In this document: one piece after another, positions 1 to 8,818 of the stretch
How positions within the stretch are numbered: position 1 is the first letter of the stretch
Layout of the letters: every line of letters starts with the position of its first letter
Assembly (NCBI RefSeq): GCF_001078055.1
Contig: NZ_CP010777.1
Coordinates: forward strand, 394,408 to 458,407
From: Rufibacter radiotolerans
GTDB taxonomy: Bacteria > Bacteroidota > Bacteroidia > Cytophagales > Hymenobacteraceae
Reading direction: 5' to 3'
DNA length: 64,000 bases
Made by a program: the position numbers and the translations under genes
Notes under the pieces: generated by a model
Databases searched by the model: none
The model's input: only the letters and a program-made list of their open reading frames with translations
Told to the model about the DNA's origin: nothing

Positions 1-2
1 AG

Positions 3-155
3 ACAGAACCGGCCTGCCTGAGAAATTTGGTGACTTTGGATGAGGCATTGCCCTATGTCCATACTTCAGGCACACGAAACGAGGTGGCCACTAAATTTAT
101 TGTTTTAAATTATCTGATAAATACGGATTTAATTAAGAAAATAGGCAATAAATAG
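3..155 (+). CDS. C-terminal fragment of an unidentified protein (cut by window edge)
   Basis: An open frame runs from the window edge to a TAG at 153-155 and encodes about 50 residues ending in LINTDLIKKIGNK. The other two forward frames stop within the first 41 bases, so this frame is the likely coding one. It ends in AT-rich DNA, about 350 bases before the next gene. The fragment is too short to assign a family; no motif is recognised. Its position next to polysaccharide-lyase-like genes and a sugar transferase would fit a surface polysaccharide locus extending to the left, but that is inference only. Confidence 0.5.
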   Translation, partial: TEPACLRNLVTLDEALPYVHTSGTRNEVATKFIVLNYLINTDLIKKIGNK

Positions 156-506
156 AGGTTAATTACTGTGAAATGTTAAAACAATATATAGGGTATTAAC
201 ACTTGTCTTATTGTATGTAATAAGAGGTTTTTTTGCCAAGTATGCAAATTGGATAGAAGGGAGAGGAGAAAATGTGGGAAATTAAACTTTAAAGCGGGTT
301 TTTAGGCTTAAAAATGGTTATCCACAAAAAAGTTTGGTACTTAAGTATTAAAAATTATTGTAAAACAAACAAAATAGGGGTAAAAATAGACAATTTCAAG
401 AACTACGTATGAAGTTTTGAATGGTTTCACTTTTCGTAAAAAATTTGTTTCTAAGTTTGTACTACGAGATTCATTTACAAACAGTTACAAAACTTTTTAC
501 AAACAG
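156..506. other. AT-rich intergenic region upstream of the first lyase-like gene
   Basis: About 350 bases with no convincing gene. It is strongly AT-rich, with poly-A and poly-T runs. It presumably carries the promoter of the lipoprotein gene that follows, but no clean TTG-N19-TAnnTTTG match was seen. The frame of the following gene stays open back to an ATG at 417, but the extra 30 residues do not look like a signal peptide and are treated as untranslated. Confidence 0.4.
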
Positions 507-1811
507 ATGAAATTTAAAATCAATCGCGCATTACTACCCATTTTTATGGGAGCAATTTTCTTTTCATGTGAGAAAAATGAACTAGATGAAATGAATGTAA
601 ATTCAGAAAATGCTAGTTCATTAACCAGTTCTAATTTAATATTTGAGGAGACATTTGAAGGTTCAAATCCTTTTTCTACTGCCCATTCTATGGAAGTAGG
701 AGATTGGGATTACGCCCTTCAATATGTGTCTAGCCCAGTTTATCAAGGCACGAAAGCAGCCCGTTTTGAAATTCGGGAAGATCAGCCCCTTATCAAGGAT
801 GGCAAGAGAGCTGAGGTAGTGATTGTAAAAGGTTCTGAAGGTGATATTGGAAAGAACACCTGGTATTCTTTTGCGGCTTTTTTCCCTACTGATTATGAGT
901 ATGATGATGCCCGTGAAGCCATCAACCAATGGTACCAGGACGGAAGCCCTTCTACTTCTATCCGTATCCAAAGAGACCGTATCATCCTAGAGGCAGGTAC
1001 TACTAGTGGCAATATTGTAGAACATGACCTGGGTGCTGTTCCTAAAGGCAAGTGGACTGATTTCGTTTTCCACTTCATCCACTCTACTGGTTCAGACGGC
1101 CTGATAGAAGTTTGGTTGAATGGTGCTAAAGTGAAAACCATCACTGGTGGTAACATGTATAATGATGTGCTTCCTAAGTGGAAAGTTGGTATCTACAAGT
1201 CGGCCTTCAAATACGGTACTTCTGATGTAACCAAGAGAGTTCTCTATTATGATAACATCCGGGTAGGTAATGAAAAAGCCACTTTGGAAGAAATGAGAGC
1301 CGGTTCAAGTGCAGGTACTACCGCTACAACTGAGCCTACTACAGATGCTACTACCGGTACAACCACAGGTACTACTACTGGAACAACCACAGGAACTACT
1401 ACCACTGGAACTACTACCACTGGAACTACTACCACTACCAGCGGAACGCAGCAAGTGGTAAGCTACACCCTTGTGAACGCTACTACAGATAAGGATATCA
1501 TGACCATAACTGAGGGAGCTACCATTAGCATGAGTGCTGTGGGTACATCCAAATTCAACATCCGGGCTAACACTAACCCAGGTACAGTTGGCGTTGTGAA
1601 ATTCGACCTGACAGGCGCCGCAACTAAGTCTAGATTAGATGATGTGGTACCTTATGCCTTGTTTGGTGATGACAGAAACGGTGATTACTATAACTGGTCT
1701 GGAGTAGTGGGATCCTATACGCTAACTGCCACTCCTTTCGCCGGAAACAAAGACAAAGTAGGTGCTGCCACAGGACCAGCTTACACTGTTAAATTCAACA
1801 TTGCTAAATAG
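507..1811 (+). CDS. Polysaccharide-lyase-like lipoprotein with Thr-rich linker and C-terminal beta module
   Basis: 434 residues. The N-terminus (MKFKINRALLPIFMGAIFF then SC) is a lipoprotein signal with a Bacteroidota-type lipobox, which favours the ATG at 507 over the upstream in-frame ATG at 417. Residues about 45-265 match the heparin-lyase-I/glucuronan-lyase-like jelly-roll family (PF14099 type), with signatures LIFEETFEG, GDWDYAL, AARFEIR and VLYYDNIRVGNEKAT. A Thr/Gly-rich linker (about residues 268-315) leads to a C-terminal domain of about 120 residues that looks like an all-beta accessory module. Likely role: beta-elimination cleavage or binding of an acidic polysaccharide at the cell surface. 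The substrate cannot be told from sequence. The next gene is a linker-less paralogue. A strong terminator follows at 1952-1988. Confidence 0.75.
   Translation: MKFKINRALLPIFMGAIFFSCEKNELDEMNVNSENASSLTSSNLIFEETFEGSNPFSTAHSMEVGDWDYALQYVSSPVYQGTKAARFEIREDQPLIKDGKRAEVVIVKGSEGDIGKNTWYSFAAFFPTDYEYDDAREAINQWYQDGSPSTSIRIQRDRIILEAGTTSGNIVEHDLGAVPKGKWTDFVFHFIHSTGSDGLIEVWLNGAKVKTITGGNMYNDVLPKWKVGIYKSAFKYGTSDVTKRVLYYDNIRVGNEKATLEEMRAGSSAGTTATTEPTTDATTGTTTGTTTGTTTGTTTTGTTTTGTTTTTSGTQQVVSYTLVNATTDKDIMTITEGATISMSAVGTSKFNIRANTNPGTVGVVKFDLTGAATKSRLDDVVPYALFGDDRNGDYYNWSGVVGSYTLTATPFAGNKDKVGAATGPAYTVKFNIAK
1356..1436 (+). repeat. In-frame 12-nt and 15-nt tandem repeats coding Thr-rich linker
   Basis: Three 12-nt units starting GGTACAACC or GGAACAACC (1356-1391) are followed by three identical 15-nt units GGAACTACTACCACT (1392-1436). 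They encode GTTT and GTTTT blocks. Both periods are multiples of three, so slippage would change linker length without breaking the frame. Confidence 0.85.
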
Positions 1812-1951
1812 TAAAAGTTGTCTTACGGCCTAACTGCCCCTTGCTACTTTCAATGAATCTCAATAAGCTCTGGAATCTCAAGATGTGAGATTGGATTGCT
1901 GAAATCATAGAAGAGGTTGTTAAGTCAAAGCTAATCCGGGTGACCGGTATG

Positions 1952-1988
1952 AAAAAAGGAGCCGCTAACATTAGCGGCTCCTTTTTTT
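1952..1988 (+). terminator. Rho-independent terminator after the lyase-like lipoprotein
   Basis: A-run, then GGAGCCGCTA, a short loop, TAGCGGCTCC and a run of seven T. It lies about 140 bases after the stop at 1811 and before the next plus-strand gene, so the two lyase-like genes are probably separate transcripts. The flanking A- and T-runs make it symmetrical. Confidence 0.85.
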
Positions 1989-2148
1989 ATACCCTGGTAT
2001 GTGTGAATGAACTGGATATGCCATCTTTCCCCTGAAGAGAAACTGCCGCTAAAAGGTGTATTACCCTTACTCTTTTATTTTTTGGTTTGGCAGGTAATCA
2101 TTCTTATAAGAAATAAGTATATTAATAGAGTATTATTCCTTTAGTCCT

Positions 2149-3015
2149 ATGCGGAATCTTTGCTTCTTACTTCTGATTGGCTGCCTGGGAGCCTGGTTGG
2201 GTAACCAGAATATAATGGGTAATACCCAGATTGCAGATATAAATGGCACTCAGAGCCCCTCCATAGCAAGTTCCAAGTTGTTGTTCGAGGAGACTTTTGA
2301 AAATGGAAAACCCTTCTCCACCGCCCACGGCATTGAAACCGGCGATTGGGATTACGCCCTTAACTACGTTTCAAAACCAGTTTTTAGGGGAAAACGGGCA
2401 GCACGCTTTGAGATCAGAAAAGACCAGCCTTTGGTGCAGAATGGTAAAAGATCTGAGATAACGGTGGTAGGGGCAGTGACCAACAAGCATAGGTGGTATT
2501 CCTTCGCGGCGTATTTTCCGGCAGACGGCTTTGTAAAGGATACTGAGCGGGAGGTCATTTGTCAATGGCACCAACGGCCAGATTATCACCTGGGGGAAAA
2601 GGCTGCCAGCCCTGCTACCTCCTTGCGGGTAAATAAAGACCGGTTTGTGCTGGATACTGGGTTTAATGCTGAGCAGGTGTCAACGGGCGTTACAGAAGAG
2701 TCCAGAAAGAAAATAGACCTGGGGCCGGTAACCAAAGATACCTGGCATGAGTTTGTGTTCCATTTTATCCATTCCTATGGACCAGACGGTTTGGTAGAGG
2801 TGTGGCACAACGGTACTAAGGTAGTAAGCCAAAAGGGAGGTAATATGTATAACAGCGCGGCTATGCCTAAGTGGAAAATAGGCCTGTACAAAGCTGCCTT
2901 CAAGACTGACAAATCTACCGTGACCAGAAGGGTTATTTACCTGGATAATATTAGAGTAGGCAATGAAAAAGCCACGTACGTAGACATGGCCCCAGGAAAC
3001 GAAAAAAGTAAATAG
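2149..3015 (+). CDS. Secreted polysaccharide-lyase-like protein (paralogue)
   Basis: 288 residues. Starts MRNLCFLLLIGCLGAWLG, a hydrophobic export signal. A Cys in this stretch could be lipidated, but the lipobox is not convincing. The remaining 250 residues form a single lyase-like jelly-roll domain sharing LLFEETFENGKPFSTAHG, GDWDYALNYV and NIRVGNEKAT with the previous gene, without the Thr-rich linker and C-terminal module. The pair is probably a tandem duplication. The likely role is depolymerising or binding an acidic polysaccharide outside the cytoplasm. Substrate and catalytic residues cannot be fixed from sequence alone. The gene converges on the next minus-strand gene across a palindromic repeat at 3054-3099. 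Confidence 0.75.
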   Translation: MRNLCFLLLIGCLGAWLGNQNIMGNTQIADINGTQSPSIASSKLLFEETFENGKPFSTAHGIETGDWDYALNYVSKPVFRGKRAARFEIRKDQPLVQNGKRSEITVVGAVTNKHRWYSFAAYFPADGFVKDTEREVICQWHQRPDYHLGEKAASPATSLRVNKDRFVLDTGFNAEQVSTGVTEESRKKIDLGPVTKDTWHEFVFHFIHSYGPDGLVEVWHNGTKVVSQKGGNMYNSAAMPKWKIGLYKAAFKTDKSTVTRRVIYLDNIRVGNEKATYVDMAPGNEKSK

Positions 3016-3053
3016 CCAGTAACAGGTTGCTTAGGTGGGCTAAGGTAAGCAAG

Positions 3054-3099
3054 AAGGCGTTTTGAGCCTGTTTTCTGGAAAACAGGCTCAAAACGCCTT
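3054..3099. repeat. Intergenic palindrome copy 1 (between convergent genes)
   Basis: Near-perfect inverted repeat: arms AAGGCGTTTTGAGCCTGTTTT-like (21 nt) around a CTGG loop. It is the best-conserved member of the window-wide family (core arms GTTTTGAGCCTGTTTT and AAAACAGGCTCAAAAC). It lies between two convergent genes, where it could act as a two-way terminator. Confidence 0.9.
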
Positions 3100-3158
3100 T
3101 TCTGGTTTCAGGCAAATTATTAGAGAATCAAATTCCCCAGTGATTTGCCCAAGGAAGA

Positions 3159-4577
3159 TCACCATTCATGAAGTAACCGCACGGTAGCTCCCTCATCTTT
3201 AGTGCGAAGCCTCACCAAATACAGCCCTGCCGAGAGAAGGGAACCGTCCATTTCCACCGTGTTTACTTTTCCGGGCTCTGCATTCCCTACTTTAGGGGCG
3301 CCCATGATCACTCCTTTACAGTCATATAAACTGATGGTATAATCTCCCCCTTTTTCAAGCACAAAACTTACGGTAGCTTTTATCAGAAAGGGATTGGGCG
3401 AAGCTTGAATGGACAATTCACGCTGTAAAGGTGCGTCTGAAGCTAAAAAAGAAACGGCCTGCAGATTGAGGGAGGCTATATTTGTAGCGAGCAGAAGCAC
3501 TTCACTGGAATAATTCGTTTTGCTGGTGGTAATATAATTATGCTGCCCCTCAAGTAAAGTGTATGGTTGGCTGAACTCAAGTTTTGACGTAATAGCCTCC
3601 CGGTACAAGAGGGTTCCTCCGCCTTCATTAGAGGTATAAATGACCTTGAGCTTCCCTAACTCTTCATTTAAGATAACAATGGGTCTGGTGCCATTTGGAG
3701 ACACTTCATAGAGATTGTCCCAGGAGCCTTTTGGCCGCCTCACCAGAAGCGCAAGCTTGGGATGCCCTGGAGTATCATAACTGGTCTTTGCTGCGCAGTA
3801 CAGGGTGCCGTCTTTATCGGCTACCATATCCAGATGGTCATCAGCCATGCCCATGCCAATATTCACCGCAGATTGTGAGGCGGGTATTTCCAAATCAGAC
3901 CAGGTGTTTGGGTCTGCCCCGTCTGAATGGGTTTTTAAGCCAAAGCGTTGGGTGGTTTGATTAGACCAGAGAACGGCTACCTTTTTTAAGGCCGGTATAG
4001 TGAGGATAGAGCACTTCTCATCCTTCTTGCCCCCAGTGCCTAACGTGATGGCGGAACTCCAGGTGGCGTAGGGAGAGTCACTCCATTTTACCTTTGTTGC
4101 GCCAGCGGCAATGTAGGCCACCCACATGCGGCCCTTGCTGTCAATATCCAAAGTGGCCACATTGGTACCAGCATCCAAGGCAATGGCTACCTTATCTGGG
4201 GTTTTTTCCCATAAAAAGTAAGACTGGGCCACCGGATTATACTCCGCAGATACCAGGTAGGTGGCGTTGTCACCCCTAAAAAGAAGGATATGGACATACT
4301 TGTTGTTGACTTTGCAATCTGCCCTGGCGTATTCCCCTACAGAAATCTTCAGGTTCTTAGTCCAGGTAGAGCCGTCCAAGCGCCAGATGAAGGTTCCCTC
4401 ACTGTCTGTGAGTACCGCCCAGTATTTGCCGGCATGAGACCAGACTTTTGACTGAGATTCTTCAGAGGTGCTTGTGGTGATTGGAAAAGACTCAAGTTTT
4501 GTGACAGTAGCAAACTGAGCTACTAGATTAAAGGAGGTAAACCATGTGCATATTAGTAATAGCGTAAATTTTTTCAT
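3159..4577 (-). CDS. T9SS-secreted propeller-like protein with C-terminal sorting domain
   Basis: 472 residues. The N-terminal signal peptide (MKKFTLLLICTWFTSFNLVAQ) directs export. The last 85 residues (SIQASPNPF, YTISLYDCKGV, LSAGLYLVRL) are a Por/type IX secretion C-terminal sorting domain of the TIGR04183 kind, so the protein should cross the outer membrane through T9SS and be released or anchored outside. The central 360 residues have repeated W- and Asp-containing strands (VWSHAGKYWAV, TFIWRLDGSTW, LDIDSKGRMWVAY) typical of BNR/sialidase-like propellers, but no Asp-box series clear enough to name an enzyme. It sits beside exopolysaccharide genes. Function unknown. Confidence 0.75.
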   Translation of the reverse strand: MKKFTLLLICTWFTSFNLVAQFATVTKLESFPITTSTSEESQSKVWSHAGKYWAVLTDSEGTFIWRLDGSTWTKNLKISVGEYARADCKVNNKYVHILLFRGDNATYLVSAEYNPVAQSYFLWEKTPDKVAIALDAGTNVATLDIDSKGRMWVAYIAAGATKVKWSDSPYATWSSAITLGTGGKKDEKCSILTIPALKKVAVLWSNQTTQRFGLKTHSDGADPNTWSDLEIPASQSAVNIGMGMADDHLDMVADKDGTLYCAAKTSYDTPGHPKLALLVRRPKGSWDNLYEVSPNGTRPIVILNEELGKLKVIYTSNEGGGTLLYREAITSKLEFSQPYTLLEGQHNYITTSKTNYSSEVLLLATNIASLNLQAVSFLASDAPLQRELSIQASPNPFLIKATVSFVLEKGGDYTISLYDCKGVIMGAPKVGNAEPGKVNTVEMDGSLLSAGLYLVRLRTKDEGATVRLLHEW

Positions 4578-4722
4578 GTTGGTAAGCGATTAAGAACAAA
4601 TATGGCTGGTGAAGCATAGCAGACATAAAACCGGATTCTGGAAAAAGAATACCAATCATATGCGTAAACGGGGGGCTGGGGTGCTATTCCGGGCTCTTAG
4701 CTAAAGCAATTTTAACCTAATG

Positions 4723-6234
4723 TTAAAAGGCAGTGGTGTGTACTTTCCTACTGAAAATAGTAAGGTAGATAATCTTGATATCAAGCCACAGCGACCAGTT
4801 CTCTACATACCATAGATCATGGGCGGTACGCTGCGTTTTTTGTTCTTTTGTGTCTGTGGGGCCACGCCAGCCGTTTACCTGGGCCCAACCGGTAATACCT
4901 GGTTTGAAATAGTGCCTTACCATGTACTTGTCCTCGGTTTCCTGGAATTGCTGGTTCAGGAACGTGCGGTGCGGTCTGGGCCCTACCACGCTCATGTTGC
5001 CAATCAAGACATTAATAAACTGAGGGAGTTCATCCAGGCTGTACTTGCGTAACACCTTGCCTATAGGGGTTATTCTGCAGTCATCTACTTGGGTTGAGAG
5101 AGTGCCGCCCGCCGCTGAATCATTTTCGCGCATACTCCTGAATTTAAAGACCTTAAACGGGGCGCCAGATTTGCCTATTCTTATGGGGCAATAAAACACC
5201 GGACCCGGGGAGTCTAGTTTGATCAACAGGGCAATGGTTAGGAAAACCGGTGATAAGAGAAGGAGTGCAAAGGTGGCGAAGATCTTATCAAAGGAGTTTT
5301 TCAGGAGAAAGGCAAAGGTCTCATCCAGGGGCAGCTGGCGCACGTGCAGCACATCCATATTGCCGTGGCGCTTGATCTTATAGTTCTTCCCGAAGACACT
5401 CTCATAGTCTGGAATGTACTTCACCCTGATGCCGTGGTAATCGGCGGCCTCCAGAATGCTTTTCATCTTCTTAGAGGGCTTAACGGGCAAGGCAATCACG
5501 ATCTCATCTACCGGGTTATCGCGCAGGTATTCCTTCATGCCTTTCAGGTTACCCACCACCTTCTCGTTCTTTACCTGGCATTCTTCCTTCTTGCATTGTA
5601 CGAAGCCCTTGATCTGGTAATCCGGGTCATGGTCCTCGTAGTAATGCTCCTCTATATTTTTGGCGATAGCTCCAACGCCAGCTATGAGGGTGTATTTTTT
5701 ATTGCCTTTCTTAACTGGTTGGCCCAGGGTAGGGCTGTCCTTTGGCTGAGGGTCCTCTTTGCCGTCTGGGGCAGGGTCTGGAGTAGAAGGAGTAAAGTTG
5801 AAGCTCCTGGTAAAAGAAGTATCCTCCCGCGGCCAGGCGGTTCCTCCCGTAGAGCCGTTCAAATTCAGGAAAATGAGGTTATTGAAAACAGACGCGATCA
5901 CCAGGCTGATAGAGAACGCCACCGCTGAGTTAATGATGGGAACGGCAAAGGCAAACAATGAATAAGTGAGCAGGGTTAGGGCAATGAGAATGGAGTACCT
6001 GATTTTTTTCCTCTGGGTTTTAGAATTAATGATTCTGCCGGTATAGGACTTATAAAGATCAAGGCACTGGTCTGCCAGTATGCCTAAAAAGGCCAGGTTG
6101 GCCAGAATGAACCAGGCGGGTTCCTGTTTTCCAGTGTTCTCCAGAAAGTAAAGCGTAAGAAGAAATAAAAGGGTGATAGTGATTAAATGCCTGCCAGAGA
6201 AAGAAGGGGGCCGCTTGTGTATTAAGTGTTCCAT
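4723..6234 (-). CDS. Polyprenyl-phosphate sugar-1-phosphate transferase (exopolysaccharide initiation)
   Basis: 503 residues from the ATG at 6234, chosen because the extra 17 upstream residues look non-coding. The N-terminal third carries about four to five membrane segments and a CoA-binding-like domain with the conserved ERxxHYYEDHDPDYQIKGF-type region. The C-terminal 200 residues are a bacterial sugar transferase domain: DSPGPVFYCPIRIGKSG, FKVFKFRSM, YSLDELPQFINVLIGNMS, VVGPRPH and GITGWAQVNGWRG. Members (WcaJ/WbaP type) move a hexose-1-phosphate from a nucleotide sugar to undecaprenyl phosphate at the inner membrane, the first step of capsule or exopolysaccharide synthesis. The sugar is probably glucose (inference). 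No other pathway genes lie to its right, so the rest of any cluster would be left of the window. Confidence 0.9.
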   Translation of the reverse strand: MEHLIHKRPPSFSGRHLITITLLFLLTLYFLENTGKQEPAWFILANLAFLGILADQCLDLYKSYTGRIINSKTQRKKIRYSILIALTLLTYSLFAFAVPIINSAVAFSISLVIASVFNNLIFLNLNGSTGGTAWPREDTSFTRSFNFTPSTPDPAPDGKEDPQPKDSPTLGQPVKKGNKKYTLIAGVGAIAKNIEEHYYEDHDPDYQIKGFVQCKKEECQVKNEKVVGNLKGMKEYLRDNPVDEIVIALPVKPSKKMKSILEAADYHGIRVKYIPDYESVFGKNYKIKRHGNMDVLHVRQLPLDETFAFLLKNSFDKIFATFALLLLSPVFLTIALLIKLDSPGPVFYCPIRIGKSGAPFKVFKFRSMRENDSAAGGTLSTQVDDCRITPIGKVLRKYSLDELPQFINVLIGNMSVVGPRPHRTFLNQQFQETEDKYMVRHYFKPGITGWAQVNGWRGPTDTKEQKTQRTAHDLWYVENWSLWLDIKIIYLTIFSRKVHTTAF

Positions 6235-7530
6235 AACCTTGCAATATTTGATAGAAGAATAAATCCTAGCATTCCCTTTCCCCAATAGCCATAAGGGAAT
6301 TCTAAACCGAAGTGTTACCAGGGTGCAGGAGAGATGAATTAAAGTAGGAAGAGTGGCAAAGGACCCGGCGCTAAAGAGCTATTGCTTTCACCGGGCGAAT
6401 TGCCAGAGAATTTGTTTCCTAATGATCACCCCTGCCCTGGTGGCAATTACTGTTTCCGCCTCAAACCAAAAGCTGCCTTTACTGCACTAAGCGGCCCTTT
6501 GTAGCTTGATAGGAGTATTTGTCAAATGGTCTTGAGTAAGACAATGAAGAAAAGGTGACCTGGAGGTATTCTGTAGATCAATCAGCTGGTTCTTGTGCTT
6601 AGAGGCAAAAAAGAAACCTATTAAGAACAGGAAGGTACTTTGACGGACAAATCAGAACACGGTCACTTTTAGGGAAATAAGAAAGAAGTCTTTCTTATGG
6701 TGGTTTCCTATAAGAGTTTTAGAGGCTTTTTAGTCAGAAATCAGGTCTTGTCTCCACGCTTCATACTCTGTCTGTCTATAGTCGCTACCCGTGAATTTTC
6801 TGGAGCATATAAAAAATATAGGCCTGTAGCCTGCTGAATGGTAACAAGCAGGTTGCAACTGGAAGGAGAAATTCTCTGCCTATATTAGGTGGGGGTGCCA
6901 AAAATAATTACTTTCTTACTACTGATCTGGCGGAATTTGGGGAATGACTTTCTCCATATGCTTTTAATTAATAAAAATGCTACTGTTTACAGCAAAATGA
7001 CTTTTAACACAATAAACGCTATTTTTGGCGGGGGACCGGGGGAAGATTAACTTAAAGTGTTTTACGATTTAATAATTAAAAAAGATAAAAAAAAATATAA
7101 ATCTTTATATCTGACATTAAAAATATTTAAATAAAATTTTATTAAATATGGTTATATATAGATATTTCTGGATTGGTAGTGAAAAATGGAGAGAAAAGGC
7201 AGATTAACTTCATTTCCAAGATTGGCATACCACCAACTACACCGTTTGAAGCAGCATTGGTAAGCTATTTCACCCGAAACCCTCTTATTTAGTTAAAAGG
7301 CTAGGGCAATCACCCAAAAGAAACCTGCCTCTGAAACCTGTTTTTCAAGGCCGCAACCGAACCATAACCGACCAAAAGCTTATAAAAAATAAGGGCAGCA
7401 AGCTCAAAATTACCTGAAAACTAGTAATGGCTTAACCTAGCCCAGGCAGAGGAACGTTGGCCTTCAACTCTACTCTATGGTAATTGGGCTTGCCTCTTGG
7501 CAAAGAGAAGGGCAAAAGGCTGATAAAAAG

Positions 7531-7562
7531 AAAACCCCCACCGTTGGTTTGGTGAGGGTTGA
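7531..7562 (-). terminator. Terminator for the minus-strand genes to the right
   Basis: Read on the minus strand: AACCCTCACC, loop, GGTGGGGGTT, then a T-rich TTTTCTTTTT. It lies about 200 bases beyond the stop of the YfcH-like gene, which is rather far, but it faces the right way. Confidence 0.6.
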
Positions 7563-7637
7563 AAGGTTAAAAGCAATCTATAGGTTCCGCTTCTAACTAT
7601 AAGGTGAACATCCGTAGATGCCTTGGTTAATCAGTAC

Positions 7638-7677
7638 CTGTTTTAGGCCTGCTTTCCTGAAAATAGCCATAAAACGT
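7638..7677. repeat. Intergenic palindrome copy 2 (degenerate)
   Basis: CTGTTTTAGGCCTGCTTTCC then GAAAATAGCCATAAAACGT: recognisable as the family, with several mismatches in the arms. It lies downstream of the YfcH-like gene. Confidence 0.6.
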
Positions 7678-7755
7678 ACCTACCTCTTGTTCTGCATACC
7701 AGAGCTAAAATATTTGCCAGACCTATCTGGTGAGGCTCTGCCGGAGAAACAGGTT

Positions 7756-8670
7756 TTAGCTGTTCTTGTCATATAAAGACTCCAAGGCTTCGGGCAGGTA
7801 GTTGTACTCAAAGGTAAACCCAGTCTGCAGTATTTTTGTGGCGCTCACGCGGCTACCTCCCAGTACAATCTCGCTCATTTCGCCCATCATCAGCTTCAGA
7901 CCGAAGGCCGGAATATTAGGGAACACCAAAGGCTTGTTCATGACCTTGGCCAGGGCTTTGGTCAATTCTTCATTGGTGGCGGGGTGCGGGGCCACCGCAT
8001 TGTAGACACCCTGCATCTGGCGGTCTTCTATGGCTTTGATGAACAGGCGGCACAGGTCATCAATATGAATCCAGGACATGTACTGCTTTCCCGAACCCAG
8101 GGCAGAGCCAGCCAGCATTTTAATGGGTTTGGCAATTTGAGGTAGGGCGCCGCCCTTGTTGCTCAACACAATGCCAATCCGGAAAATAACCGTCCTGATG
8201 CCCAGGTTGTGTACCTGCCACGACGCGTGCTCCCATTGTTTGCAGACCTCAGCCAGGAAGTCAGAGCCGTAGCTGCTTTCCTCCGTCATGAGCTTGTCTC
8301 CGGAGTTGCCGTAAATGCCCACCGCCGACGAGCCCAGGTAGCCTTTTACGTGGTGAGGGGTTTTCTCCAGGTAGTGGCAGAGCAGGTTGGTGCTCTGGAC
8401 GCGGCTATCCAGAATGTCTTGCTTGCGGGAAGCCGTCCATTTCTCTCCGGCTACGCTGGTGCCTGCCAGGTTAATGATGTAGTCTGCGTATTTAATGGCA
8501 TTCTCATCTATCTGCGATTTGCCAATATCCCACTTAAAGGTTTTATAAGAGGCGTATTTATCTGGGTTTCGGCTCAGGTGGGCCACCTCATAGCCGCTGT
8601 CAATCAGCATCTCTGATAAACGTGATCCCAATAATCCGGTGCCCCCGGCAATCAATATCTTTTCTGACAT
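7756..8670 (-). CDS. TIGR01777/YfcH-like NAD(P)-dependent epimerase-family protein
   Basis: 304 residues, the usual length for the family. The N-terminal Rossmann motif GGTGLLG (residues 8-14) binds NAD(P). The mid-region has the extended-SDR features SSAVGIYGNSGDKLMTEES and FRIGIVLSNKGGALPQ. The C-terminus (VLGGSRVSATKILQTGF) is the DUF1731 domain. E. coli YfcH and plant SulA-like relatives share this arrangement; the substrate is not established. Starts at an ATG (8670). Gene order on the minus strand is folE, then this gene about 150 bases on, so co-transcription is possible but not shown. Confidence 0.85.
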   Translation of the reverse strand: MSEKILIAGGTGLLGSRLSEMLIDSGYEVAHLSRNPDKYASYKTFKWDIGKSQIDENAIKYADYIINLAGTSVAGEKWTASRKQDILDSRVQSTNLLCHYLEKTPHHVKGYLGSSAVGIYGNSGDKLMTEESSYGSDFLAEVCKQWEHASWQVHNLGIRTVIFRIGIVLSNKGGALPQIAKPIKMLAGSALGSGKQYMSWIHIDDLCRLFIKAIEDRQMQGVYNAVAPHPATNEELTKALAKVMNKPLVFPNIPAFGLKLMMGEMSEIVLGGSRVSATKILQTGFTFEYNYLPEALESLYDKNS

Positions 8671-8818
8671 GCTGCTTTCTCTACAATCTAGGCGCTAACC
8701 TGCTTATACGGTTTTATTCCTGAAGGGGAAAAACAGTTCCCGCTCATTATAAAGTAGTGAAAATGGAAACACGTGCTACGTCTGAAAGATTCACCTCCCG
8801 CCACTTTCCTGCCGCTTT

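Larger units (their letters stand above)
6235..7755. other. 1.5-kb region with no convincing gene
   Basis: No open frame with coding character on either strand. The part around 7030-7160 is extremely AT-rich with A- and T-runs. Recognisable items are a minus-strand terminator (7531-7562) and a degenerate palindrome (7638-7677). The bases just right of 6234 are the leader of the sugar transferase gene. The remainder could be decayed genes or a long regulatory region; neither can be shown. Confidence 0.6.

Noticed and set aside
417..506. Upstream ATG extension of the first lyase-like gene
   Set aside because: The added 30 residues would bury the lipoprotein signal; the ATG at 507 gives a clean signal peptide.
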